A model generated the notes under the pieces. That model ran no database searches and was not told the DNA's origin. It saw only the letters and a program-made list of their open reading frames with translations. Shown one piece after another: positions 17,656-25,265 of a stretch of 64,000 nt of DNA. Made by a program: the position numbers and the translations under genes. Position 1 is the first letter of the stretch. The number at the start of each line of letters is the position of its first letter. The stretch comes from Pseudoroseicyclus aestuarii. Lineage in GTDB: Bacteria > Pseudomonadota > Alphaproteobacteria > Rhodobacterales > Rhodobacteraceae. The stretch is taken from contig NZ_QJTE01000007.1 of NCBI RefSeq assembly GCF_003217255.1, positions 1-64,000 on the forward strand. Direction: 5' to 3'.

Positions 17656-18517
17656 TCCAGAGGCCGGCGAGCACGGTGATGCAGATGCCGGCCAGCGCCA
17701 GCCCGTCGGGCAGGTCGCGGAACATCAGCCAGCCGACCGCCGTGCCGAAGGGAATCTCGAGGTACTGCATCGGCGCGAGGGTGGCGGTCGGCGCCAGCCG
17801 CAGCGCCCAGGTCATCGCCAGATGCGCCAGCGCGCCATTCGCCCCCATGAAGACCAGCAGCGCCCAGTCCACGGCCGGAACCTGCGGCATCTCGGGCCGC
17901 AGCAGCAGGAGCACCGGGATCAGCAGCAGCGTGACCTGAATGCCGTTCAGCGCCTGCAGCGCGATGGGGTCCATCGCCTGGCCCATGCGGCGGGTCAGCA
18001 GCATGTAGGCGGCGAAGACTCCCGCCACCCCCAGCGGCAGCAGCGCCGGCGCCCCGACCTGGGCGAAGTTCGGGCGGATCACCATCATCACGCCGACGAA
18101 GCCGAGGATGCAGGCGACAAGCCGGTGCGGCCCGACCTCCTCGCCCAGCAGCAGCCAGCCCAGCAGCAGCACGAGGAAGGGCAGGACGAAGCTGATCGCC
18201 ACCGCATCGGCCAGCGGCAGGTAGCGCAGGGCGATGAACATCAGCGCCATGCCGGCGAGGTGCAGCAGCGCGCGGCACAGGGTGATCCAGCCAAGGCCCG
18301 GCGGCGGGCGGATGCCGCCCCGCCGCAGCGCCAGCGGCAGCAATAGCAGCGCCTGCACGGCAAAGCGCGCGAGCAGCAGCACCACCAGCGGCAGGCTGGC
18401 CCCCAGAAGCTTGGCCAGGCCGTCGCCGATCGGGATCAGGATGCAGAAGGCGACAACGAGCGCGATGCCGAGGATGATGCGGTCTGTCGGGGCTGGCGTG
18501 GCGGTCGGGCGTGGCAT
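17576..18517 (-). CDS. EamA/DMT-family transporter
   Basis: A 313-residue inner-membrane protein with ten predicted helices in two EamA repeats (LVVAFCILIPIGDGLAKLL, ALRYLPLADAVAISFVLPFL, WALRLAPTATLAPMQYLEIPFG). These drug/metabolite transporters usually export small metabolites; the substrate is unknown. The start at 18517 follows AGGAGAG and yields the family length, rather than the longer open frame to 18691. The C-terminal tail (Ala/Pro-rich) overlaps the converging thiN gene. Confidence 0.92.
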   Translation of the reverse strand: MPRPTATPAPTDRIILGIALVVAFCILIPIGDGLAKLLGASLPLVVLLLARFAVQALLLLPLALRRGGIRPPPGLGWITLCRALLHLAGMALMFIALRYLPLADAVAISFVLPFLVLLLGWLLLGEEVGPHRLVACILGFVGVMMVIRPNFAQVGAPALLPLGVAGVFAAYMLLTRRMGQAMDPIALQALNGIQVTLLLIPVLLLLRPEMPQVPAVDWALLVFMGANGALAHLAMTWALRLAPTATLAPMQYLEIPFGTAVGWLMFRDLPDGLALAGICITVLAGLWIIARERAIAARQQEPAEPAPAATPAA

Positions 18518-18693
18518 CGGCTCTCCTGGGCGCGGGCGGTGAGGGCGAGGCCGGGTCGAAACGCCGCGGCGCATGGCCCGCACCCCCTTTGCTTCCGGGG
18601 CCCGACTGGCTATCTGCCCCCCGAAGAGAACCGCATGGCCCCGGCCATGTCCAGCCCGCCCGATCCGACCCTCCGCGCCGCAAGGAGCCACCC

Positions 18694-19824
18694 GTGACCC
18701 TTTCTTCCGATACCGAAGGCTCGGACCTCCGCGACTGGGCCGATGCGATCAGCCCGATCGAGGAGATCATCGAGGACGCTCGCAACGGCCGCATGTTCGT
18801 TCTGGTGGACCACGAGGACCGCGAGAACGAGGGCGATCTGGTGATCCCGGCGCAGATGGCCACGCCCGAGGCGATCAACTTCATGGCGCGCCACGGGCGC
18901 GGGCTGATCTGCCTGACGCTGACTGCCGACCGGGTCGACAAGCTGGGCCTGCCGCTCATGGCCTCGCATAACTCCAGCCGGCACGAGACGAACTTCACCA
19001 TCTCGATCGAGGCGCGCGAGGGCGTCTCGACCGGCATCTCGGCGCATGACCGCGCCCGCACCGTCGCCGTGGCGATCGACGGGGCCGCGACCTCTGCCGA
19101 TATCGCGACGCCCGGCCATGTCTTCCCGCTGCGCGCGCGCGAGGGCGGCGTGCTGGTCCGCGCCGGCCATACCGAGGCGGCGACCGACATCTCGCGTCTC
19201 GCCGGTCTCAACCCCTCGGGCGTGATCTGCGAGATCATGAACGAGGACGGCTCGATGGCGCGGATGCCCGAGCTCATCGCCATGGCGCAGCATCACGGGC
19301 TGAAGGTCGGCACGATCAGCGACCTGATCGCCTACCGCCGCCGCCACGACAACCTCGTGCGCGAACGCGAAACGCGCGAGGTGCAGAGCGTGCATGGCGG
19401 CGCCTGGACGCTGCGCGTCTATGCCGACGAGACGCAGGGCGCCGAGCATATCGTCATGTCCAAGGGCGATCTGGGCGGCGAGGCGCCGGTGCTGGTGCGG
19501 ATGCATGCGCTCGATCCGCTGCGCGATGTCGCGGGCGTCTGCGGCGCGGACCGCGCGGGCGAGTTCGGCGCCGCGATGGAGCGGATCGCCGAAGAGGGGC
19601 GCGGCGTCGTCGTGCTGCTGCGCGACCTGCACATGCGCCTCGACCTGGGCGAAGAGGCCTCGCCGCAGACGCTGCGGCACTACGGCCTTGGCGCGCAGAT
19701 CCTCTCCTCGCTCGGTCTGACCCGGATCGAGCTTCTGACCAATTCGCCGCAACCGCGCGTCGTCGGGCTCGAGGCCTATGGCCTCGAGATCACCGGCACC
19801 CGCCGCATCGACACGGAGGCCTGA
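18694..19824 (+). CDS. ribB: 3,4-dihydroxy-2-butanone-4-phosphate synthase with degenerate RibA-like domain
   Basis: A 376-residue protein starting with GTG, seven bases after AAGGAG. Residues about 15-210 are a complete RibB domain (VDHEDRENEGDLVIPAQ, RHGRGLICLTLT, HTEAATDISRLAGL) that makes 3,4-dihydroxy-2-butanone 4-phosphate from ribulose 5-phosphate for riboflavin. The C-terminal part aligns in outline with GTP cyclohydrolase II but lacks the three zinc cysteines (only VCGAD is seen) and the RGIGLL-type loop, so that domain is very likely inactive. First gene of ribB-ribH-nusB. Confidence 0.94.
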   Translation: MTLSSDTEGSDLRDWADAISPIEEIIEDARNGRMFVLVDHEDRENEGDLVIPAQMATPEAINFMARHGRGLICLTLTADRVDKLGLPLMASHNSSRHETNFTISIEAREGVSTGISAHDRARTVAVAIDGAATSADIATPGHVFPLRAREGGVLVRAGHTEAATDISRLAGLNPSGVICEIMNEDGSMARMPELIAMAQHHGLKVGTISDLIAYRRRHDNLVRERETREVQSVHGGAWTLRVYADETQGAEHIVMSKGDLGGEAPVLVRMHALDPLRDVAGVCGADRAGEFGAAMERIAEEGRGVVVLLRDLHMRLDLGEEASPQTLRHYGLGAQILSSLGLTRIELLTNSPQPRVVGLEAYGLEITGTRRIDTEA

Positions 19825-20339
19825 TGGCCGGACAGACCCTTCACGCGCTCGAGCGCCCCAGCTTCGACAAGCCGCCGCACCTGCTGATCGCCGTCTCGCC
19901 CTATTACAAGGACATCGCGGAGGCGCTGCTGGCCGGCGCCCGCGCCGAGATCGAGGCCGCGGGCGGCACCCACGAGACCGCGGAGTTGCCCGGCGCGCTG
20001 GAGCTGCCGGGCGCCATCGCCACGGCCGCGCGCCTGGGCGAATTCGACGGATACGTCGCGCTGGGCTGCGTGATCCGGGGCGAGACCTACCACTTCGAGA
20101 TCGTCGCCGGCGAAAGCGCCCGCGCGCTCTCGGTGCTGACGCTGCAGGGGCTGGCGATCGGCAACGGCATTCTGACCGTCGATACCTACGAGCAGGCCGA
20201 GGTGCGGGCCAAGGATCAGGACAAGGGCGCCGGCGCTGCCGCAGCGGCCCTGCACCTGATCGCCACGGCGCGCCGTTGGGGCAAGACTGAGAAGGGCCTC
20301 GGCTTCACCGCAGGCCGCCTTGGCGGAGACGGCGCATGA
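19824..20339 (+). CDS. ribH: 6,7-dimethyl-8-ribityllumazine synthase
   Basis: A 171-residue enzyme that joins the RibB product to 5-amino-6-ribitylaminouracil, the penultimate riboflavin step. Motifs: ELPGALELPGAIATAARLGEFDG, LGCVIRGETYHFEIVAGES and GNGILTVDTYEQA, with the catalytic His in the GETYHFE loop. Its ATG overlaps the ribB stop by one base (TGATG). The assembled protein is usually a pentamer or 60-mer. Confidence 0.97.
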   Translation: MAGQTLHALERPSFDKPPHLLIAVSPYYKDIAEALLAGARAEIEAAGGTHETAELPGALELPGAIATAARLGEFDGYVALGCVIRGETYHFEIVAGESARALSVLTLQGLAIGNGILTVDTYEQAEVRAKDQDKGAGAAAAALHLIATARRWGKTEKGLGFTAGRLGGDGA

Positions 20340-20806
20340 CCCCGTCGGGCAACCAGAAACGCCGGATGCGTTCGGCCGCGCGGCTCTATGCCGTGCAGGC
20401 CCTGTTCCAGATGGAAGCTGCCTCGCAAAGCGTCGATGCCGTCATCCTCGAGTTCGAGACGCATCGCTTCGGCGCGACCGACGACGAGGGCTTCGAATGG
20501 GAAGAGGGCGACGTCGACACCTTCCGCGCCCTGACGCGCGAGGCGCTGAACAACCAGGCCCGGATCGACCAGATGACCCACCGCGCGCTGGTGGCGAAAT
20601 GGCCGATCGCCCGGATCGACCCGACCCTGCGCGCGCTGTTCCGCGCCGCCGGGGCCGAGTTCGTCACCGGGGAGACGCCGCCGCGGGTGGTGATCACGGA
20701 GTTCGTCGATGTGGCCAAGGCCTTCTTCCCTGACGGAAAGGAGCCGCGCTTCGTGAACGCGGTTCTCGACCACATGGCGCGCGAGGCACGGCCCGAAGCC
20801 TTCTGA
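20336..20806 (+). CDS. nusB: Transcription antitermination factor NusB
   Basis: A 156-residue all-helical RNA-binding protein that acts with NusE (S10) in rRNA antitermination. Recognisable parts: RSAARLYAVQALFQME (N-terminal basic helix) and the C-terminal VVITEFVDVAKAFFPDGKEPRFVNAVLD, the typical NusB ending. ATGA overlap with ribH indicates coupling; ribH-nusB pairing is common across bacteria. Confidence 0.96.
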   Translation: MTPSGNQKRRMRSAARLYAVQALFQMEAASQSVDAVILEFETHRFGATDDEGFEWEEGDVDTFRALTREALNNQARIDQMTHRALVAKWPIARIDPTLRALFRAAGAEFVTGETPPRVVITEFVDVAKAFFPDGKEPRFVNAVLDHMAREARPEAF

Positions 20807-20873
20807 GGGTGCCCCCTTGGCGCCGCGAGGTGGCTGTGGCTAGGTTCGCCCGAGAACAGGACGGAGACGAGAG

Positions 20874-21440
20874 ATGCGGGACCGCTGGTCCGAAGACGGC
20901 GCAGAGCAGGGCGACGAGGACGCGGTCCTCGAGCGGATGCGCGACCGCGAGGGGCGTCTGACGCTTCTGGGGGTCGTCCTCCTCTCGCTCGGGTTCCTCG
21001 CGATTCTCTTCCCGCTCGTCGCGACCATCGCGATCAAGGCGATGATTGGCTGGTTCCTGCTGGTGGCCGGGGCGATGACGCTCTGGACCGCCTTCCAGGC
21101 GCGGGACTGGTCCTCGGCGCTCTGGGCGGGCGTCTCGGCGATCCTGCAGGTCGTCGCGGGCGTCTACCTCGCCTTCTTCCCGCTGGCCGGGCTTCTGGCG
21201 CTGACCCTGCTGATGGGCGCGCTGATCCTGCTGCAGGGGGCGCTTGAGCTCGTGATGGGCCTGCGCCACCGGCCGGGGCGCTCCTGGCCCTGGCTGATCT
21301 TCTCGGGCCTCTGCGCGCTGGTAATCGGCGCCATGGTGCTGCTGGGGCTGCCGGACAGCGCGCTCTACACGCTGGGGCTGCTCTTCGGGATCAACCTGAT
21401 CTCCAGCGGCGCGGCCTTCATCGCCGTGGCGAAGACCTGA
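20874..21440 (+). CDS. HdeD/DUF308-family membrane protein next to 6S RNA
   Basis: A 188-residue protein with a charged N-terminal arm and six membrane helices (LLGVVLLSLGFLAILFPL, MIGWFLLVAGAMTLWTAF and so on), matching the HdeD/DUF308 acid-resistance membrane family. Its stop is 13 bases from the 3' end of the convergent 6S RNA gene. From the literature as I recall it, Rhodobacter sphaeroides has sspA, a putative salt-stress membrane protein gene, immediately downstream of ssrS on the opposite strand; this gene occupies the same position. Equivalence to SspA is an inference. Confidence 0.88.
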   Translation: MRDRWSEDGAEQGDEDAVLERMRDREGRLTLLGVVLLSLGFLAILFPLVATIAIKAMIGWFLLVAGAMTLWTAFQARDWSSALWAGVSAILQVVAGVYLAFFPLAGLLALTLLMGALILLQGALELVMGLRHRPGRSWPWLIFSGLCALVIGAMVLLGLPDSALYTLGLLFGINLISSGAAFIAVAKT

Positions 21441-21453
21441 CCGCAAGAGCCAT

Positions 21454-21614
21454 GTGGCGGGAACCACGGCGACCGTAGGGTACCATTCCCGAGGACCTGT
21501 ATATACAGGTGGGCGCCAGATAACCGGACCAGGGCCCGGACAGAGCCAGCTCCCTCGGAGTTGCTTAAGGCCACTGGAATTGACCCGTGACACGCGAAGC
21601 GCAGAACCCGCCAC
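21454..21614 (-). ncRNA. ssrS: 6S RNA
   Basis: Read on the minus strand, a 161-base RNA folds into one long rod. The closing stem is GTGGCGGG (21614-21607) with CCCGCCAC (21461-21454). Next come GGGT-x2-ATTCC with GGAAT-x3-ACCC, then CCGAGG with CCTCGG. On the 3' side of the presumed central bubble lies a hairpin, ACCTGTATATACAGGT (21510-21495). An apical arm is formed by GGGAGCTGG...TCTGGCGCCC. GCCTTAA in the 5' half resembles a motif in the E. coli molecule. Size, rod shape, promoter position and the convergent DUF308 gene all fit alphaproteobacterial 6S RNA, which sequesters housekeeping RNA polymerase in stationary phase. Confidence 0.8.
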
Positions 21615-21619
21615 CGACC

Positions 21620-21648
21620 GAGGTAGGGTGCGGCGGCCCTCTGCGCAA
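21620..21648 (-). promoter_or_regulatory. Promoter of the 6S RNA gene
   Basis: On the minus strand, TTGCGC (21648-21643) and TACCTC (21625-21620) are separated by 17 bases. Initiation six or seven bases after the -10 falls at 21613-21614, exactly the first base of the predicted closing stem of the 6S RNA. Confidence 0.6.
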
Positions 21649-21703
21649 GGGTTCGCGGCACCGGGGCAGGGCGGCGACGCCACGTGAGGCGGGCTTGACG
21701 CCT

Positions 21704-21718
21704 GTTCCCCTAATGTTC
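21704..21718. promoter_or_regulatory. LexA SOS box (GTTC-N7-GTTC) of mmcB
   Basis: GTTC at 21704-21707 and GTTC at 21715-21718 are separated by exactly seven bases (CCCTAAT). This is the direct-repeat LexA operator of alphaproteobacteria. It lies 11 bases before the mmcB start and just after a TTGACG -35-like hexamer (21695-21700), so LexA would block initiation. Confidence 0.75.
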
Positions 21719-21729
21719 ATCTTTCGGCC

Positions 21730-22224
21730 ATGACCGGAGATGCAGCGGATTGGGACGAAGCGGCGCCGCCCCGCCTGGAGGCGCAGAGCGCCCTGCCGCG
21801 TCCCGGCCAGCGCCTTGCCCGCGGGGTCTGCCGGCACCTCCTCTCGCTCGACTTCGTGACGGTCGAGGAGTTGGTGCCCGCGCCGGGGCTGCGCGTCGAC
21901 GTCATGGCGCTGGGGCCGAAGGGCGAGATCTGGGTGATCGAATGCAAGTCGAGCCGCGCCGACTTCACCTCGGACCGCAAGTGGCAGGGCTACCTTGAGT
22001 GGTGCGACAGGTTCTTCTGGGCTGTGGACGCCGATTTCCCGACCGATCTCCTGCCCGAGGGGACGGGGCTGATCCTGGCCGATGACTTCGACGCCGAGAT
22101 CGTGGCGCTCGGCCCCGAGACGAAGCTGGCCGCGGCACGGCGCAAGGCGATGACCCTGCGCTTCGCCCGCCATGCCGCGCAGCGCCAGCAGGCCGCCCGG
22201 GATCCGGGCCTGGCACTGCGCTGA
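21730..22224 (+). CDS. mmcB: MmcB-family DNA repair protein
   Basis: A 164-residue protein with the MmcB nuclease-like core: RVDVMALGPKGEIWVIECKSSRADF (Asp...Glu-x-Lys arrangement of PD-(D/E)XK-type folds) and KWQGYLEWCDRFFWAVD. In Caulobacter mmcB is a LexA-controlled gene needed for mitomycin C resistance. An exact SOS box stands directly upstream here, supporting damage-inducible expression. The biochemical activity of the family is not settled. Confidence 0.93.
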   Translation: MTGDAADWDEAAPPRLEAQSALPRPGQRLARGVCRHLLSLDFVTVEELVPAPGLRVDVMALGPKGEIWVIECKSSRADFTSDRKWQGYLEWCDRFFWAVDADFPTDLLPEGTGLILADDFDAEIVALGPETKLAAARRKAMTLRFARHAAQRQQAARDPGLALR

Positions 22225-22529
22225 GGCGGCGCGCGGCGAATCAGAGGCAGTCCCTCGGGCCGGCCGTTGGCCCCTTCACGGACAGGATCGGTCGCCGTTT
22301 CCCGTCAGGATTGTCGGATTGAAAATACGACTTTCCGTAGGGTAGCAAAATTGAGGCGAAATGAAGGCGTTGCTTGCCGCTAGGGCACGCGCTGTCTAAC
22401 AAATCCTCATCACCAACAAGACGCGCCGGGTGACGGAACCCATGGGTCCCGCGGTCCACGACAGGGCCGCGACAGGCGGCGTAACGAGTTTGTCCTGCCG
22501 CGTCTCGCGGCAGAATGGGAGAGTATCAT
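22225..22529 (+). promoter_or_regulatory. Leader region of the VPLPA-CTERM gene with 5' UTR hairpin
   Basis: This 305-base gap has a relatively AT-rich patch at about 22305-22370, a likely promoter area, and ends in a perfect hairpin TGCCGCG-TCT-CGCGGCA (22496-22512) placed five bases before the GGGAG ribosome binding site. The hairpin could affect translation or mRNA stability. A palindrome GGAACCCATGGGTCC lies near 22436-22450. No ORF with a credible start is seen. Confidence 0.4.
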
Positions 22530-23099
22530 ATGACCAAGCCAGCCGTTTTCCTGGCCGCCGCCCTGACCATCGGGGCCTTCGCCAGCACCGCCAGCGCCGC
22601 CACCTGCGCCTATAGCGGCGCCGTCTCCCCGAACGAGGGGTGCATGGTGGGCTCCGAGAACAACGACAAGGCCGACCTGCTGGACGGCTTCTTCGGCGTC
22701 GACAGCTACAGCCAGATTGCCAAGGCCGAATTCGGCGGCATGGACGAGGGCTCGGGCCTGAGCGTCTCGGGCTCCGTCACGAGCGGCAGCTTCTCGATCA
22801 TGTCGTCGCTCTACGACACCTACGAGACCCTCGTGCTGGTGCTGAAGGGCGGCAACGGCAAGCCGATCTCGCCGAACGACTTCGTCGCCTACGAGCTGGC
22901 CGATGGCACCCTCTCGGGGACCTATTCCAGCCCCTTCAGCAACAGCAACAGCGGCAATGCCACGGGCATCAGCCATATCACGCTCTACGGTGGCGGCACG
23001 CCTGCGCCGGTGCCGCTGCCGGCGGGCATCGGCCTTCTGGCCGCCGCGCTCGGCGGTCTGGGCGTCGCGGGCCTGCGCCGGCGCAAGCGCGCGGCCTGA
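22530..23099 (+). CDS. Secreted VPLPA-CTERM (PEP-CTERM-like) protein
   Basis: A 189-residue exported protein. The signal peptide (KPAVFLAAALTIGAFASTASA) is followed by a Ser/Gly/Asn-rich body with two Cys near its N terminus and a central SGSVTSGSFSIMSSLYDTYETLV. The C terminus has the sorting signal VPLPAG, a hydrophobic helix (IGLLAAALGGLGVAGL) and a basic tail RRRKRAA, the tripartite layout of exosortase substrates. ATG at 22530 has the best ribosome binding site spacing; an ATG at 22515 overlaps that site. The protein is probably processed and anchored or released with exopolysaccharide; the exosortase is not in this window. Confidence 0.9.
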   Translation: MTKPAVFLAAALTIGAFASTASAATCAYSGAVSPNEGCMVGSENNDKADLLDGFFGVDSYSQIAKAEFGGMDEGSGLSVSGSVTSGSFSIMSSLYDTYETLVLVLKGGNGKPISPNDFVAYELADGTLSGTYSSPFSNSNSGNATGISHITLYGGGTPAPVPLPAGIGLLAAALGGLGVAGLRRRKRAA

Positions 23100-23250
23100 C
23101 GCCAGCCCCGCCGCCCTGCGCGGCGGCAGGCGCACCAGCGCCGGGCGGCCTTCTTCAGGGGCCGCCCGCTTGCCGTTCCGCGGGGCTTACGCCTTGCATC
23201 CCGGCGCCGCTTGGGGTTGCCTGCGCGCGAAACCGTGAACGAGGCGTCCC

Positions 23251-23745
23251 ATGCGCACCGGCCTGTACCCCGGCACATTCGACCCCGTCACGCTGGGGCA
23301 TACCGACATCATCGCCCGCGCCTGCACCATGGTCGACCGGCTGGTGATCGGTGTGGCGATCAACGAGGGCAAGGGCCCGATGTTCACGCTGGCCGAGCGG
23401 GTCGCCATGGTGCAGGCCGAGGCCGGCCCTATCGGCGCCGCGAAGGGCTGCGAGATCGTCGTCCACCCCTTCGAGAACCTGCTGATCGACTGCGCCCGCG
23501 ACGTGGGTGCGCAGATCATCATCCGCGGCCTGCGCGCGGTCGCCGACTTCGAATACGAATTCCAGATGGTCGGCATGAACCGTGCGCTCGATTCCAGCAT
23601 CGAGACGGTCTTCCTGATGGCCGAGGCGCGGCATCAGGCCATCGCCTCGCGGCTGGTCAAGGAGATCGCGCGGCTGGGCGGCGATGTGACCAAGTTCGTG
23701 CCCCCGGCCGTCAACACCGCGCTGCGCGCGCGCTGCGACGGCTAG
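23251..23745 (+). CDS. coaD: Phosphopantetheine adenylyltransferase
   Basis: A 164-residue hexameric nucleotidyltransferase that makes dephospho-CoA from 4'-phosphopantetheine and ATP. N-terminal GTFDPVTLGHTDII carries the TxGH nucleotide motif; GAQIIIRGLRAVADFEYEFQM is the conserved central segment and AIASRLVKEIARLGGDV the C-terminal motif. Length is standard. Confidence 0.97.
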   Translation: MRTGLYPGTFDPVTLGHTDIIARACTMVDRLVIGVAINEGKGPMFTLAERVAMVQAEAGPIGAAKGCEIVVHPFENLLIDCARDVGAQIIIRGLRAVADFEYEFQMVGMNRALDSSIETVFLMAEARHQAIASRLVKEIARLGGDVTKFVPPAVNTALRARCDG

Positions 23746-23757
23746 GCGGCGCGGGGG

Positions 23758-24675
23758 TCAGCCCATCGCGGGCGGAGTCATCCCCTCGCGCCGGTAGGCG
23801 GCCAGCACGGTGTTGTGCATCAGCGCCATGATCGTCATCGGCCCGACGCCGCCGGGGACGGGGGTGATCGCGCCCGCGACCTCCACCGCCTCGTCGTAGG
23901 CGACATCGCCCAGAAGGCGCGTCTTGCCCTCCACCTGCGTGCGGGTCATGCCGATGTCGATCACCGTGGCACCGGGGCGCAGCCAGTCCCCGCGCACGAG
24001 GCCGGCGCGCCCGGTGGCGACGATCACGATCTCGGCGGCGCGGACCTTTTCCGGCAGATCCCGAGTGAACTTGTGCGCGGCGGTGACGGTCGCGCCTTCG
24101 GCCAGCAGAAGCTGGACCATCGGCTTGCCCACCATGACCGAGGTGCCGATCATGATCGCATCGCGCCCGGAAAGATCGCCCAGAGTGTCCTTGAGCAGCA
24201 TCAGGCAGCCGAGCGGCGTGCAGGAGATCAGCGCCGGCTCTCCGGCGGCCAGAAGGCCGGCGTTCAGCGGGTGCAGACCGTCGACGTCCTTGGCCGGATC
24301 GATGGCCCGCAGCACCGGCCCGGCATCCAGATGCGCCGGCAGCGGCAGTTGCAGCAGGATGCCGTCGATCGTGGGATCGGCGTTCAGATCCGCGATCAGC
24401 GCCATAAGCCCCTCCTGCGTGGCGTCCTGCGGCAGGACGTGGCGCAGGCTGTGCAGGCCCATCTTCTCGGTCATCCGCAGCTTGGCGCCGACGTAGACCT
24501 CGCTCGCCGGATCGTCGCCGACCAGCACGGCGGCAAGGCCGGGGCAACGCCCACTCTGCGCCTCGAAGGCGGGGAGGGCCTCCATGATGCGCTGTGACCA
24601 GGCCTCGGACCGGGCGCGGCCGTCGATCGGGCGGGCCAGGGTGCCGGTGGCGGGAGTAGCTTGGGTCATGGACAT
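23758..24675 (-). CDS. folD: Bifunctional methylenetetrahydrofolate dehydrogenase/cyclohydrolase
   Basis: A 305-residue FolD that interconverts 5,10-methylene-THF and 10-formyl-THF. Signatures: GDDPASEVYVGAKLRMTEKMGL (YxxxK catalytic region), GILLQLPLPAHLDA, PAKDVDGLHPLN and the NADP loop GTSVMVGKPM...VTAAHKFTRDL, ending TPVPGGVGPMTIMALMHNT. The start at 24675 (MSMTQATP) gives the family length; the frame extends to 24747 without support. It is convergent with coaD (12-base gap). Confidence 0.96.
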   Translation of the reverse strand: MSMTQATPATGTLARPIDGRARSEAWSQRIMEALPAFEAQSGRCPGLAAVLVGDDPASEVYVGAKLRMTEKMGLHSLRHVLPQDATQEGLMALIADLNADPTIDGILLQLPLPAHLDAGPVLRAIDPAKDVDGLHPLNAGLLAAGEPALISCTPLGCLMLLKDTLGDLSGRDAIMIGTSVMVGKPMVQLLLAEGATVTAAHKFTRDLPEKVRAAEIVIVATGRAGLVRGDWLRPGATVIDIGMTRTQVEGKTRLLGDVAYDEAVEVAGAITPVPGGVGPMTIMALMHNTVLAAYRREGMTPPAMG

Positions 24676-24844
24676 GGCGGGGCCTCGGTCATCGTGGATG
24701 ATCCCGGGGTCTTTCCCGGGGGCCCAGGCGCGCGGCTCGTTTCGCATGCGCTTCCCGGTGGTGGCCCACCTTGTGATCGCCAGTCGCGCATGGGCAGCGA
24801 TTACGGTCTGGGACGGCCTGCGTCAACTGTGCCGGGAGGACAGG

Positions 24845-24868
24845 CAAAAGCCGCCCCGCGGGGCGGCC
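24845..24868 (-). terminator. Intrinsic terminator of the DUF1127 gene
   Basis: GCCGCCCCGCGGGGCGGC (24850-24867) is a perfect palindrome. On the minus strand it is followed by TTTTGCC. It lies about 35 bases after the stop of the small gene at 24902. Confidence 0.7.
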
Positions 24869-24901
24869 TGCAATCGTTACGGCACCTGTTGGGGGCCCGC
24901 G

Positions 24902-25060
24902 TCAGCCGTAGACGGCGCTGCGGGCGATGCGGTTGGCATCCTCGGGCATCAGCCCCAGGTCCCAAGCGGTCTGGCGCGGCATGGCGCGCAGCTCGCGGCG
25001 GGTGCGGTTATACGCGGCGCGGCGGGAAACGGCGGCGCGGATGGTCGTCAGGTAGGTCAT
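24902..25060 (-). CDS. DUF1127 small protein (52 aa)
   Basis: A 52-residue basic protein starting MTYLTTIRAAVSRRAAYNRT and continuing RRELRAMPRQTAWDLGLMPEDANRIA, matching the DUF1127 (YjiS-like) pattern. AAGGAG lies six bases upstream of ATG 25060, so the longer open frame to 25165 is not used. DUF1127 proteins in related bacteria are stress-induced, and some affect RNA turnover; here the role is unknown. It has its own terminator and so is probably a monocistronic unit. Confidence 0.88.
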   Translation of the reverse strand: MTYLTTIRAAVSRRAAYNRTRRELRAMPRQTAWDLGLMPEDANRIARSAVYG

Positions 25061-25186
25061 CTTGATCTCCTTGGCCTTGGTTCGTGCCTCCACGCCTTCC
25101 AATATGGCCATGCTGCGCCGCAGCACAATTTCCCGTTTCGCGGGTCCGCCATGTCCTGCGCGCAATGCGAACGAGCAGGTTCAGCA

Positions 25187-25220
25187 AGGAAAAGGGGCAC
25201 GCCGCGATGCGGCGTGCCCC
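25187..25220 (-). terminator. Intrinsic terminator of gap
   Basis: GGGGCACGCCGC (25194-25205) and GCGGCGTGCCCC (25209-25220) form a 12-base-pair stem with a three-base loop. On the minus strand it is followed by TTTTCC. It is 45 bases past the gap stop codon. Confidence 0.85.
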
Positions 25221-25265
25221 TTGGTAAGGCAGATCACGATCGCGCCCCGCGCGGGGCGCGGCGGA

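Noticed and set aside
18518-18693. FMN riboswitch upstream of ribB
   Set aside because: The conserved RFN-element segments are absent.
21495-21510. ACCTGTATATACAGGT as an E. coli-like LexA operator
   Set aside because: Spacing differs from CTG-N10-CAG, the alphaproteobacterial LexA site has another form, and the palindrome fits as a hairpin inside the 6S RNA.
22380-22400. Possible RpoN (-24/-12) promoter for the VPLPA-CTERM gene
   Set aside because: GG and GC elements do not occur with the required ten-base spacing.
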